From Christensenella sp. UBA1242 (GTDB lineage: Bacteria; Bacillota; Clostridia; Christensenellales; UBA1242), in NCBI GenBank assembly GCA_002308915.1, contig DBWI01000041.1:1-33087 (forward strand): a DNA stretch of 33,087 bases. The letters run 5' to 3'. Numbering within the stretch: position 1 is the first letter of the stretch; every line of letters starts with the position of its first letter. Under the pieces are notes generated by a model. It made no database searches and was not told the DNA's origin. It was given only the letters and a program-made list of their open reading frames with translations. Made by a program: the position numbers and the translations under genes. Positions 1 through 7,420 of this stretch are shown in pieces.

Positions 1-9
1 ATAAATATT

Positions 10-57
10 TTTTAAATAAAAAAATACATAAACTCCATATTAAAAGTTTATGTATTT
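10..57 (-). terminator. Rho-independent terminator of valS
   Basis: A 13-bp perfect inverted repeat (22-34 with 45-57, loop of 10 nt) lies just past the valS stop. Read on the minus strand it is followed by a run of T (TTTTTTTATTT). Confidence 0.85.
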
Positions 58-78
58 GTTAATCAAAAATATTATTTT

Positions 79-2496
79 TTAGTTATTTTCTTCTTCAACA
101 ACAATTTCACCAAATTCTAAGTTGTAGTCACCTTTAACAACTTCTAGGTTATTGAGTGAGCCAACTGCCTTTAAGTCAACTTCGCAAGTCTTTACAAAAT
201 CTGCATGTGGAGTTGTTACTTTTAAGTCTTTGATGAATGTCTTTAATGAAATCTTGTTTTCACTCTTGAATTGTCTAATCCCAGAAACTATTGCCATAAC
301 TTCTTCGCCTGCTTTAACAAAATCATCATCATAATCTTCGCCAAGATTGAGATATCCAGAAATATGAATGGAAGGTTTGTTTTCATGAGCTGCATAGTAA
401 TCCATATAAATTTCTTCTGTTAGGTGTGGCATATATGGAGCAAACATTTTAAGAAGTCCAAGCAAGATATAGTAGCAAGAATATTTTGCACTCTCTGTTG
501 CCTTCTCACCATAAACATCTGGATTATATAATCTACGCTTAACAAGTTCAATATAGTCATCACAGAAATCCCAGAAAAATCTTTCAACTTCGTTGAGTGC
601 AAGTGAAATGTCATATCTGTCCAAATTCTTCATAAATGACTTGTAAACTTTTTTGTACTTTTCCAAAATCCACTTATCCATTGGCAAAAGTTCAACTTCG
701 TGTGGCTTATAATCATAAAGGAAAGACAAAACAAATTTTGAAGCATTCCAAATTTTGTTTGTTAACTTTTTGCCTGCATCAAAGCTGTCCAAGCTAAAGC
801 AAGTATCTTTTCCAAGTGAAAGGTTGTTTGCCCAATATCTTGTAACATCTGCAGAATATTGGCTAATAATATCTTGTGGTGAGTTCTTGTTGTTTCCACT
901 CTTTTTTGAAAGTTTGCTTCCATCTGCACTTGTAACATAACCAGAAATCATAACATCTGTCCAAGGAAGTTTGCCAAAGTGATACAAACTCTTTACAACT
1001 GTATAGAAATCCCAAACTCTAATGTTATCGTGAGCATTTGGACGCAAGTTCATTGGTGCCATACTGTCATCAAGCCCTTTTTCTGTAACCAAATCACAGC
1101 AAATTTGTGGAGTGAGTGAACTTGTTGCCCAAGTATCCATAACATCATGTTCTGGCTCCCATTCTGTGGAACCACATTCACAAGCACAATTTGGTGTTGA
1201 AGAAAGTGGATTTACTGGAAGCTCACTTTCGTCTGCAACATGAACTTTACCACAATGCTTACAATACCAAACTGGGAATGGTACGCCATAATATCTTTGA
1301 CGAGAAATACACCAGTTCCATTGCAAGTTCTCTACCCAATTCAAAAATCTTGCACGCATATTTTCTGGATGCCAATTTAGGTCAAGGCCTGCTTGATATA
1401 TTTCATCTTTGTGAGAAAGTACATCAATAAACCATTGTTTTTTTACTGTGATTTCTATTGGAGTTCCACATCTTTCATGTGTTGAAACTGCGTGAACAAG
1501 TTCTTCTTGTTTTATTAACAAATCTTTTTCTTTTAATTTTTCTATGATAGCAAGTCTTGCTTCTTTAATTTTCATTCCTTCAAATTCGCCAGCAAGTGCT
1601 GTCATTCTTCCTGCATTATTGAATGCTTCTTTGATTGGAAGATTGTGTTTCCTTTGCCATTCTTTATCTACTGTATCACCAAATGTACAGCACATAACAA
1701 CACCGCTTCCCTTTTCCATATCAACAAGTTCATCAGTAAGTACTGGAACAGTGAATCCAAAATATGGAACAACAAGGTTTTTGCCAATCAAATACTCATT
1801 CTTTTTGTCATCTGGATTAATGAATACACAATCACAAGCTGGAAGCATTTCTGGTCTTGTTGTTGCAACTGTAACATATTCGTTTGTTCCTTCAATATAG
1901 AATTTTATGTAATTGAAAGTGCTTTCGATATCTTGATTTTCCAATTCACTTTGAGCAACAGCTGTTCTACATTCTGTACACCAAAGAGCTGGCGCTTCTG
2001 CATGATAAATTAAACCTTTTTTGTATAATTCCAAAAATGATTTTTGTGAGATTTTTTGTGTCCTTTTTGAAATTGAAGAATAATTGTCTTTTAGATTACA
2101 AGAAAAACCTGCACTCTTGTATAATGCATGGAATTCTTTTTCTAGTTCTCTTGTTGTGTCCAAACAAAGATCAATAAAATCTTCTCTGCTCATTTCATGA
2201 GCTTTTTTGTTAAACTTTTTTTCAACATATCTTTCTGTTGGAAGACCATTGTCATCAAAACCAAGTGGGAAATATACATTCTCACCTTTCATTCTGTGAT
2301 GTCTTGCAACTGTTTCGATATGCATATATGAAGACAAATGCCCCATGTGAATTTTTCCGTTCACTGTTGGTGGCGGTGTGTCTATTGAATAAACTGGTTT
2401 GTTGCTATCCTTTTCAAATTTGTAAATATCTTTTTCTTGCCAATAATCTTGCCATTTTTTTTCGCTTTCGCCAAAATTATACTTTTTGTCTAACAC
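79..2496 (-). CDS. valS: valine--tRNA ligase, type 2 (short form)
   Basis: Charges tRNA-Val with valine in the cytosol. The class I signatures are present: HMGH at residues 50-53 and a KMSKS-type KLSKK near residue 527, with the editing insert between them. The GFDDNGLPTER stretch near residue 79 is typical of the type 2 ValRS found in archaea, Rickettsia and scattered bacteria. At 805 aa the protein ends soon after the anticodon-binding domain, and the C-terminal coiled-coil arm of ordinary bacterial ValRS (about 880 aa) is absent. The start is GTG, preceded by AAGGAG at 2509-2514. The 150-bp leader has no T-box: there is only the terminator of the gene upstream. Type 2 status by recognition is confident; horizontal origin is inference. 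Confidence 0.95.
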   Translation of the reverse strand: MLDKKYNFGESEKKWQDYWQEKDIYKFEKDSNKPVYSIDTPPPTVNGKIHMGHLSSYMHIETVARHHRMKGENVYFPLGFDDNGLPTERYVEKKFNKKAHEMSREDFIDLCLDTTRELEKEFHALYKSAGFSCNLKDNYSSISKRTQKISQKSFLELYKKGLIYHAEAPALWCTECRTAVAQSELENQDIESTFNYIKFYIEGTNEYVTVATTRPEMLPACDCVFINPDDKKNEYLIGKNLVVPYFGFTVPVLTDELVDMEKGSGVVMCCTFGDTVDKEWQRKHNLPIKEAFNNAGRMTALAGEFEGMKIKEARLAIIEKLKEKDLLIKQEELVHAVSTHERCGTPIEITVKKQWFIDVLSHKDEIYQAGLDLNWHPENMRARFLNWVENLQWNWCISRQRYYGVPFPVWYCKHCGKVHVADESELPVNPLSSTPNCACECGSTEWEPEHDVMDTWATSSLTPQICCDLVTEKGLDDSMAPMNLRPNAHDNIRVWDFYTVVKSLYHFGKLPWTDVMISGYVTSADGSKLSKKSGNNKNSPQDIISQYSADVTRYWANNLSLGKDTCFSLDSFDAGKKLTNKIWNASKFVLSFLYDYKPHEVELLPMDKWILEKYKKVYKSFMKNLDRYDISLALNEVERFFWDFCDDYIELVKRRLYNPDVYGEKATESAKYSCYYILLGLLKMFAPYMPHLTEEIYMDYYAAHENKPSIHISGYLNLGEDYDDDFVKAGEEVMAIVSGIRQFKSENKISLKTFIKDLKVTTPHADFVKTCEVDLKAVGSLNNLEVVKGDYNLEFGEIVVEEENN

Positions 2497-2600
2497 TTTG
2501 TAATTTTCTCCTTAAAACTTTTACTTAACTTATTATAAACATTCATCAAATAATGTCAATAAAAAATTTAAGTTAATATAATATATATATTAAGCTAAAT

Positions 2601-2632
2601 AAAAAAACACGAAAATACTTCGTGTTTTTTTT
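2601..2632 (-). terminator. Terminator between the 181-aa gene and valS
   Basis: The arms AACACGAA (2606-2613) and TTCGTGTT (2619-2626) are flanked by A and T runs, so the hairpin could work in both directions. On the minus strand it ends the gene at 2647-3192 and makes valS a separate unit. Confidence 0.85.
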
Positions 2633-2646
2633 ACTTCTTTGTTTTT

Positions 2647-3192
2647 TTAAAAAATACCAATTCCTAAACCAAAAATACCAGTTGGCTTATAATCATCACT
2701 GTAACTATTATCGTCATCATGATCATTATGCTGTTTACGACGATTTTCTTCTTGTATTCTTTTTTGTCTTCTTCTTCTTTCTTCTGCCAAACGTTCTTTT
2801 TCTTGTTCTAATTTTTCATTAATGTTTGAATCAACTTTCATAATTTTGTTTTCTAATTTGTTTAGTGCAACTTCATATTTCCCAATTAATTTAATAAAAT
2901 CTGCCTTCTTTGATTCATAATTTTGCAACTCATCTTCTTCGACTTCTAAATTAAAATATTGGTCATTGTTTGAAGAAAGTTCTTCAAAAAAAACTTTGTT
3001 GTTAATATATAATTGTTCGATTTTTTCAAAAACTTCTTGCTTTGATTCTTTTGTTGAATTCTTGTATTGTTGCAACAAATCATTTAATGTGTCATTGAAT
3101 GAATTATATTTTTCATTTGTACTTTCAATAAAATCACAAAACCACTTATAGTAAAATATTTTTATGAATTCATTATTCATCATTATAGCCAT
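2647..3192 (-). CDS. Hypothetical coiled-coil protein with charged tail
   Basis: I do not recognise a family. The ATG at 3190-3192 is chosen because GGGAGAA lies 5-11 nt upstream (3198-3204); the longer reading upstream lacks a ribosome site. The 181-aa product is strongly charged and helical. Residues about 30-140 look like coiled coil (lysine, glutamate, asparagine, leucine), followed by an Arg/Glu/Lys stretch, then a His/Asp-rich patch (HNDHDDDNSYSDD) and a short glycine-rich hydrophobic end (GIFGLGIGIF). There is no signal peptide or clear membrane helix. It is a single-gene unit with its own terminator. A possible promoter lies near 3210-3240 on the minus strand. Confidence 0.7.
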   Translation of the reverse strand: MAIMMNNEFIKIFYYKWFCDFIESTNEKYNSFNDTLNDLLQQYKNSTKESKQEVFEKIEQLYINNKVFFEELSSNNDQYFNLEVEEDELQNYESKKADFIKLIGKYEVALNKLENKIMKVDSNINEKLEQEKERLAEERRRRQKRIQEENRRKQHNDHDDDNSYSDDYKPTGIFGLGIGIF

Positions 3193-3254
3193 AGTTGTTC
3201 TCCCTTGTAAATAATATATCATATAGCAAATTGAAAAACAAGTAGCAAAAAATT

Positions 3255-3380
3255 AAAACAAAAAAATAGAGTGAAGAAGAAAGCTCGGCAGGTATGTTCA
3301 CGCAAGAGCTTAGTTCCCTAAGTGACCGTGTGGACATGCCTGATAGTAAACGTAGTATTTTCGTTCTATTTTTTTGTTTT
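3255..3380 (+). ncRNA. Structured RNA element A (unknown family; paralogue at 32057-32180)
   Basis: The 126 nt fold into one rod on the plus strand. P1 is a 16-bp perfect helix (3255-3270 with 3365-3380), extended by about 7 more pairs to 3277/3358. P2 is 15 bp (3289-3303 with 3328-3342, three G-U pairs). Then come an AA/CC step, a tandem-GA loop GAG (3306-3308)/TGA (3323-3325), and P3 (CTTAG 3309-3313 with CTAAG 3318-3322) with loop TTCC. GCTCG (3283-3287) and AAAC (3348-3351) lie in the P1/P2 junction and recur in element B. The G-U pairs would become A-C mismatches on the minus strand, which favours the plus strand as the transcript. P1 ends in a T-rich tract that could terminate it. No convincing promoter is visible just upstream. 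The 3' arm overlaps the last codons and stop of aroQ, so on the minus strand it may also act as that gene's terminator. Confidence 0.65.
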
Positions 3381-3632
3381 CATGTATTCTTTGCTAACAC
3401 CAGTCACCGCCTTCAAAAACTCCTCATAATAAGGGATAAGTTCTGGGTCCCTTATATACTTTGAATTTTTTTCTAACATACTGTTTTCTCGGTTGCTATC
3501 TAATATTGGCAAATTGTTTTGTTTTTTGTATATTCTAACATTTTCAATAACTTCCATTCTTTGTTCAAAAAGGTTTGCCATTGCTTCATCTATTATATCT
3601 AACTTTTCTCTTAATTGTGTTAAATCTTCCAT
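3366..3632 (-). CDS. aroQ: Chorismate mutase, AroQ type
   Basis: Converts chorismate to prephenate, the entry to phenylalanine and tyrosine synthesis. The 88-aa stand-alone protein has the AroQ helical pattern: LREKLDIIDEAM at the N-terminus, an R-x-x-V-I-E-N-V-R helix, then YKKQNNLPILDSNRE, which carries the conserved Lys and Arg. The start has GGAG 6 nt upstream, overlapping the stop codon of the transporter gene, so the two are co-transcribed and probably coupled. Its last codons (K-T-K-K-stop) form one arm of the P1 helix of RNA element A. There is no regulatory ACT domain. Family call is confident. Confidence 0.9.
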   Translation of the reverse strand: MEDLTQLREKLDIIDEAMANLFEQRMEVIENVRIYKKQNNLPILDSNRENSMLEKNSKYIRDPELIPYYEEFLKAVTGVSKEYMKTKK

Positions 3633-3641
3633 TGTTATCTC

Positions 3642-5111
3642 CTAAAATGCAAATACTAATAATCCAATAAAATATCCCAAAACCACTGCCAGCACAACAC
3701 TAAATAGTGCAATAATCATACCATATAGTGCCACATCTTTTGTCGAACTCCAATCACTACTGCTTGCAATTGCAATATGTGGCATGCTTGGTGGAGTTGC
3801 AAAAGCAAACGCAGAAATCATACCAATAACAACTGCTGTGATTGCACAAAGTTGAACACTTCCCACTGCAAGCATAATTGGCATTGCAACAGAAGTAACA
3901 AGTGTTGCTGTAACCATATTTGAAGACACATTTGTTTGAAGCATTGCCCAAACTGCAAAAATAATAATTAAAACAAATGGAGCAATACCAGAAAGTGCAG
4001 TTGCAAGATTGTTTCTTAGATATGCTTTTAGTCCAATTGCTTCATTTGTCATTGCACTACCAAGAGCAAGTGTTCCTGCACACATAACAAGGCTTGAGAA
4101 TGGCACACCTTTTTCGCACGCTTCTTTGATTGAAACAAGTGGCTTTTTGTCAATTCTAATAACACACAAAAGCACAACTCCAACAAGCGCAGGGAATGCT
4201 GTTCCATAACCATTGAATAATGTATAGAACTCACTCCAAACATTTTGCAAAATGCTTGGCAAAATCCACAAAATTACACAAAGTGAAAATACAACAAGAG
4301 TAACAATGTCTCTTTTGTTTACCTTTGGTAAACTTGCCTTCATTTCGGACAAATCTACATTTTTGAGCTCATCAACATTTGGTCTTAAAATCAACCTAAA
4401 TGCCAATATCATAAGAATAGTCAAAATTATTCCAACAGGGATTGCAATTGCCATATATGAGCCATAATTGATTGTAAATCCTGTTTCATTTTCAAAAACT
4501 CCAAAACTTAGTATTGGGAATACATGAGCAATTGGTGTCATTCCAGAAGAAATTGACACACAAAAAGCAAGTCCCATCATAAGCATACTGCCTGTTTTAC
4601 TGCCCTTCTCTATGCCTGTAATTTTGTAAATTTCATCAAGTATTGGCAAAAGAATTACAAACAAAACTGATGGAGATGTGAACATTCCAAGAACAATAAC
4701 ACTAAAAAAGAACATTGTGACAAACCACCAAGGCCCTTTCTTTGCAAGCCTGTTGCTAACAAACCAAAGTGCAACCTTTTTGATTATGTTTGTTGTTGAA
4801 AGTGCGTATGTACAAATAAATGTGCAAAGCAAAAATACAAATGTGTCGCTACCAAAACTTGATGCAAACAAATTTTTGAAACTAAGTTCTGGCAAAATTC
4901 CAAGTGCCAAAATGCATAACAAACTTGGCCAATCAATAGAAATTGTAAGCCACAAAATGAGCGTGCCTAAAAATGCCCCAATAACTGCCATACCACTTTG
5001 AGTCATACCACTTGGTGGTGGCAAAAACTTGAATAAAATTATCAGTAAAACTGAAAATGCAATAATTGAATACCTAAAAATATTATTATCTTTTAACTTT
5101 TTCTTTTCCAT
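3642..5111 (-). CDS. DASS/SLC13-family anion (dicarboxylate or sulfate) transporter
   Basis: A polytopic membrane protein of 489 aa with about 11-12 hydrophobic helices, predicted to import di/tricarboxylates or sulfate with Na+. The C-terminal half carries an SNT-like motif (NVSSNMVTATLV), followed by the ATPPSMPHIAIA loop typical of the family. At the place of the first SNT motif the sequence reads TSPSVLFVILLP, so one of the two ligand/sodium clamps looks altered. No strong Shine-Dalgarno is visible before the ATG, which lies 24 nt after the stop of the small upstream gene. The gene is followed after 9 nt by aroQ. The pairing with chorismate mutase suggests a link to aromatic or carboxylate metabolism but does not fix the substrate. 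Confidence 0.85.
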   Translation of the reverse strand: MEKKKLKDNNIFRYSIIAFSVLLIILFKFLPPPSGMTQSGMAVIGAFLGTLILWLTISIDWPSLLCILALGILPELSFKNLFASSFGSDTFVFLLCTFICTYALSTTNIIKKVALWFVSNRLAKKGPWWFVTMFFFSVIVLGMFTSPSVLFVILLPILDEIYKITGIEKGSKTGSMLMMGLAFCVSISSGMTPIAHVFPILSFGVFENETGFTINYGSYMAIAIPVGIILTILMILAFRLILRPNVDELKNVDLSEMKASLPKVNKRDIVTLVVFSLCVILWILPSILQNVWSEFYTLFNGYGTAFPALVGVVLLCVIRIDKKPLVSIKEACEKGVPFSSLVMCAGTLALGSAMTNEAIGLKAYLRNNLATALSGIAPFVLIIIFAVWAMLQTNVSSNMVTATLVTSVAMPIMLAVGSVQLCAITAVVIGMISAFAFATPPSMPHIAIASSSDWSSTKDVALYGMIIALFSVVLAVVLGYFIGLLVFAF

Positions 5112-5135
5112 AGCGTGTGTATTCTAACACAAAAA

Positions 5136-5330
5136 TCACAAAATACCTAATAATTTTACATATTCATCAAACATATAATCACTGACTGGATATTTTGTAC
5201 CATCACAAAAATATAAAACAAGACATGGAGAGATTCCATTGTATTCATCAACAAATTCAAATCTTTTTAGCTCACCTTTTTTGATTTTTGACTGCAATTT
5301 TTTGTGATAAGAAAAATAACTCACAAACAT
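5136..5330 (-). CDS. Small hypothetical protein (64 aa)
   Basis: A short basic protein (…CDGTKYPVSDYMFDEYVKLLGIL at its end, split here only by position) in the same unit as the transporter and aroQ, ending 24 nt before the transporter start. No family recognised. Start is uncertain. The ATG at 5328-5330 sits in the loop of a 7-bp inverted repeat (5322-5328 with 5332-5338) and lacks a ribosome site. An in-frame TTG at 5358-5360 has AAGG 6 nt upstream, but that site lies inside the tRNA terminator hairpin. The sequence looks protein-like rather than random because the cysteine, glycine and proline turns are well placed, but I cannot prove it is expressed. Confidence 0.5.
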   Translation of the reverse strand: MFVSYFSYHKKLQSKIKKGELKRFEFVDEYNGISPCLVLYFCDGTKYPVSDYMFDEYVKLLGIL

Positions 5331-5354
5331 AGTTTGTGCAAAATAAAAAAAATA

Positions 5355-5384
5355 TAACAAAAAACCTTATCCGATTGGATAAGG
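5355..5384 (-). terminator. Terminator of the tRNA-Met/tRNA-Glu operon
   Basis: CCTTATCC (5365-5372) pairs with GGATAAGG (5377-5384) around a GATT loop, followed on the minus strand by TTTTTTG. Confidence 0.9.
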
Positions 5385-5391
5385 CTTTGGT

Positions 5392-5466
5392 TGGTGATCC
5401 CAAGCAGAATCGAACTGCTCACTCCGCCGTGAAAGGGCGATGTCTTAACCGATTGACCATGGGACC
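5392..5466 (-). tRNA. tRNA-Glu (anticodon TTC)
   Basis: A 75-nt cloverleaf. The acceptor GGTCCCA pairs with TGGGATC, the anticodon stem TCGCC/GGCGG encloses loop CTTTCAC, and the T arm reads GCAG-TTCGATT-CTGC. The 3' CCA is encoded. It is the second gene of a two-tRNA operon. Confidence 0.97.
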
Positions 5467-5477
5467 ATAAATTTTAA

Positions 5478-5554
5478 TGGTGGCGATGAGTAGATTCGAA
5501 CCACTGACCTTACGGGTATGAACCGCACGCTCTAGCCAACTGAGCTACATCGCC
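5478..5554 (-). tRNA. tRNA-Met (elongator, anticodon CAT)
   Basis: A 77-nt cloverleaf with acceptor GGCGATG/CATCGCC fully paired (initiator tRNA would have an unpaired position 1-72), anticodon loop TTCATAC and encoded CCA. It closely resembles the Bacillus elongator tRNA-Met. It lies 11 nt upstream of tRNA-Glu in the same transcript. Confidence 0.95.
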
Positions 5555-5585
5555 TTAATCGCAATAATTAACAAATTGCTCTGTG

Positions 5586-5614
5586 ATTATATCTTATACA
5601 AGATAGTTTGTCAA
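5586..5614 (-). promoter_or_regulatory. Sigma-A promoter of the tRNA operon
   Basis: Perfect consensus on the minus strand: TTGACA (5609-5614), 17-nt spacer, TATAAT (5586-5591), about 32 nt before tRNA-Met. Confidence 0.9.
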
Positions 5615-5678
5615 CATTTTTTTGAAAAAATATGTCAAATATTATTAAAAAACTTTTAATAAAATGGCTTTTGTTAAA

Positions 5679-5707
5679 TTGCAAATTGTTTCCCGCCCTG
5701 CTATAAT
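5679..5707 (+). promoter_or_regulatory. Promoter of the superoxide reductase gene
   Basis: TTGCAA (5679-5684), 17-nt spacer, TATAAT (5702-5707). The expected start of transcription near 5714 puts the GGAG ribosome site (5715-5718) at the very tip of a leader of about 12 nt. Confidence 0.75.
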
Positions 5708-5725
5708 CAATTTTGGAGAACTATT

Positions 5726-6091
5726 ATGATTAAAAAATGTTTAAAATGTGGTGCAATGGTTGAAGTACTCAAAGATTGCACTTGTGATAATTGTGGAATA
5801 AAATGTTGTGGCGAACAAATGGTAGAACTAAAAGAAAATTCTGTTGAATGTGCAGTTGAAAAACATTTACCAGTTGTTGAAGTTAAAGGTAAAGAAATTA
5901 TGGTTTCTGTTCCACATGTTATGGAAGATGACCACTATATTGCATATCTTGCACTTGAGGACAAAAACTATTATGCGAGAAAAAACTTTTTACCAACAGA
6001 CAAACCAGTTGCAACTTTCCCATATATGCCTGGCTCAAAAGTTATATCTTATTGCAACAAACACGGCCTTTGGTCAACAATTGTAAAATAA
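5726..6091 (+). CDS. Superoxide reductase (desulfoferrodoxin-type)
   Basis: Reduces superoxide to hydrogen peroxide in the cytosol of anaerobes. All catalytic iron ligands are in place: H47 (in the E45-K46-H47 active-site loop), H64, H70, C110 and H113 (CNKH). The N-terminal domain has the desulfoferrodoxin iron site pattern CxxC…CC (C5, C8, C27, C28), so this should be a two-iron enzyme. The spacing between the pairs is slightly long, and three further cysteines (C18, C20, C23) lie between them, which is unusual. Length (121 aa) fits the family. GGAG is 7 nt before the ATG. It is a single-gene unit, and a hairpin follows at 6121-6143. Confidence 0.93.
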   Translation: MIKKCLKCGAMVEVLKDCTCDNCGIKCCGEQMVELKENSVECAVEKHLPVVEVKGKEIMVSVPHVMEDDHYIAYLALEDKNYYARKNFLPTDKPVATFPYMPGSKVISYCNKHGLWSTIVK

Positions 6092-6120
6092 TCACATATT
6101 GACAGAAAATGAAAAATTTG

Positions 6121-6156
6121 ATACCATCTTGTATGAAAGGTGGTATTTATTTTTTT
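6121..6156 (+). terminator. Terminator of the superoxide reductase gene
   Basis: ATACCATCT pairs with AGGTGGTAT (9 bp with one G-T), then TTATTTTTTT. The descending arm contains AAAGGTGG, which might also serve as the distant ribosome site of the next gene. Confidence 0.65.
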
Positions 6157-7326
6157 ATGAAAGAATTAACCGAACAAGAAAGAGAACAAATTAAACAACA
6201 AGCAAAAGTTGCAGCAAAAAAATCTGGCAAGATTGTAAAAAACTTTACAATATATCTTGCAACATTTGCTTCGGAAACAAGAAGACAAGTTAGCAAATTA
6301 ACAAAAGATGAATACGAAAAAATGCAAAAACAAAAATATATTGGTTCAAAACATGAAGATGTGTTTTTTGTTGACTTACCAGAAACAGATATTTATGTTG
6401 AAACAAAAACAATGGTTCTAAACAAAGATAATTTTGCACTTGGTTTTCATCCAATGGTTTGGAAAGTTTTATCTTTGAAAGAAAGAGTTGCTCTTTGCAG
6501 GATTGCAAGACAACAACTTGTTGGTAAAGACTTTAAAGAATTTTGCTGTTATGACTCAAATGGTGTTGTTATGGTTGGAAAAGATTATCAAGGCTCACTT
6601 AATGTTGGTGCATTTGTTGATGATGAAATCCTCCTTGGCAACGAAGTATTTATTAAAATTGCAAATGGCGAAAATACAATCAAAGATTCATACTATATGA
6701 ACAAATTAACAAGTGGCAAATATCATTTTGACAAAATTACAGATTTCTCTTCATTTGAAGAAATGCAATATCTTTCACCACTTGACCCAATACATACTGA
6801 ACTTGAACAAATGTCCGACAAAGAAAAAGCATATTTCTTTGACCAAATTTACAGAAGAAGATATAGAGCTGCAGAACAAAGAGCATTGGACCTTATTGCA
6901 GAACATGCAAGCCAATTGGAAGAGTTATACCCTGAGTTCTTTGAATATATGAACAACGAACAAAAAAATATCACAGCAACAAACTTACTTGTTATGCAAG
7001 AGATTGGTTCATCTGTTAAAACAAGAGATGAAAATTATTTGGACATCAAAGTTAAAATATTTAATAACGGCTATATTGATGAATATAACAAGGGTGTTAT
7101 TGAATACAACAAACTACTTGAAAAATACAAAAACCCAAGCGATATTCTTGAACAAATGGACACCAAACAAGAAATTGCAAAAATGGAAATTGAACTTGAT
7201 AAACTAAAGTCAAATATAATAACACTTTTGGATGCAAAAGACCACTTTAGTGAACACTTTTATCCAAAACAAAAAACTACAAGTAAATTTACCGTAAGCA
7301 AAATAACCGATGAAAAATTGAACTAG
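6157..7326 (+). CDS. Hypothetical protein, mixed alpha/beta with coiled-coil C-terminus
   Basis: I do not recognise a family. The ATG at 6157 is preferred. The frame is open from 6109, but the extra 16 residues contain the hairpin of the preceding terminator. A possible promoter (TTGACA 6099-6104, 17 nt, TACCAT 6122-6127) would start transcription near 6134, between the two candidate starts. The 389-aa product is soluble, with no signal peptide. A Lys/Gln-rich helix opens it, residues about 60-200 look globular (VFFVDLPETDIYVETKTMV, VGAFVDDEILLG), and from about 215 to 360 it is helical and charged. The tail is Lys/Thr rich. It has its own terminator and no obvious partner. Confidence 0.8.
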   Translation: MKELTEQEREQIKQQAKVAAKKSGKIVKNFTIYLATFASETRRQVSKLTKDEYEKMQKQKYIGSKHEDVFFVDLPETDIYVETKTMVLNKDNFALGFHPMVWKVLSLKERVALCRIARQQLVGKDFKEFCCYDSNGVVMVGKDYQGSLNVGAFVDDEILLGNEVFIKIANGENTIKDSYYMNKLTSGKYHFDKITDFSSFEEMQYLSPLDPIHTELEQMSDKEKAYFFDQIYRRRYRAAEQRALDLIAEHASQLEELYPEFFEYMNNEQKNITATNLLVMQEIGSSVKTRDENYLDIKVKIFNNGYIDEYNKGVIEYNKLLEKYKNPSDILEQMDTKQEIAKMEIELDKLKSNIITLLDAKDHFSEHFYPKQKTTSKFTVSKITDEKLN

Positions 7327-7346
7327 AATTTCTAGTTCTTTTTTTA
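7320..7346 (+). terminator. Terminator overlapping a stop codon
   Basis: GAACTAGA (7320-7327) pairs with TCTAGTTC (7331-7338) and is followed by seven T. The TAG stop of the 389-aa gene is inside the ascending arm. Confidence 0.85.
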
Positions 7347-7383
7347 GCATTCCACTTTGTATTGTGACTAAGTGAAAGATATA

Positions 7384-7417
7384 AAAAAGAGCATACATTT
7401 TTTAGTACGCTCTTTTT
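7384..7417 (-). terminator. Terminator of the HTH regulator gene
   Basis: AAAAAGAGC (7384-7392) pairs with GCTCTTTTT (7409-7417), with an inner three-pair extension. It has A/T runs on both sides, so it could terminate in both directions. Confidence 0.85.
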
Positions 7418-7420
7418 ATT

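Noticed and set aside
2497..2646. T-box leader for valS
   Set aside because: The interval is too short and has only a terminator belonging to the gene upstream. No specifier stem or TGGNACCGCG-like T-box sequence is present.
3255..3380. Element A as 6S RNA, SRP RNA or an aminoacyl/metabolite riboswitch
   Set aside because: It lacks the GGAA-capped SRP helix and the large central bubble of 6S RNA. It is not upstream of a gene on its own strand, so a cis riboswitch role does not fit.
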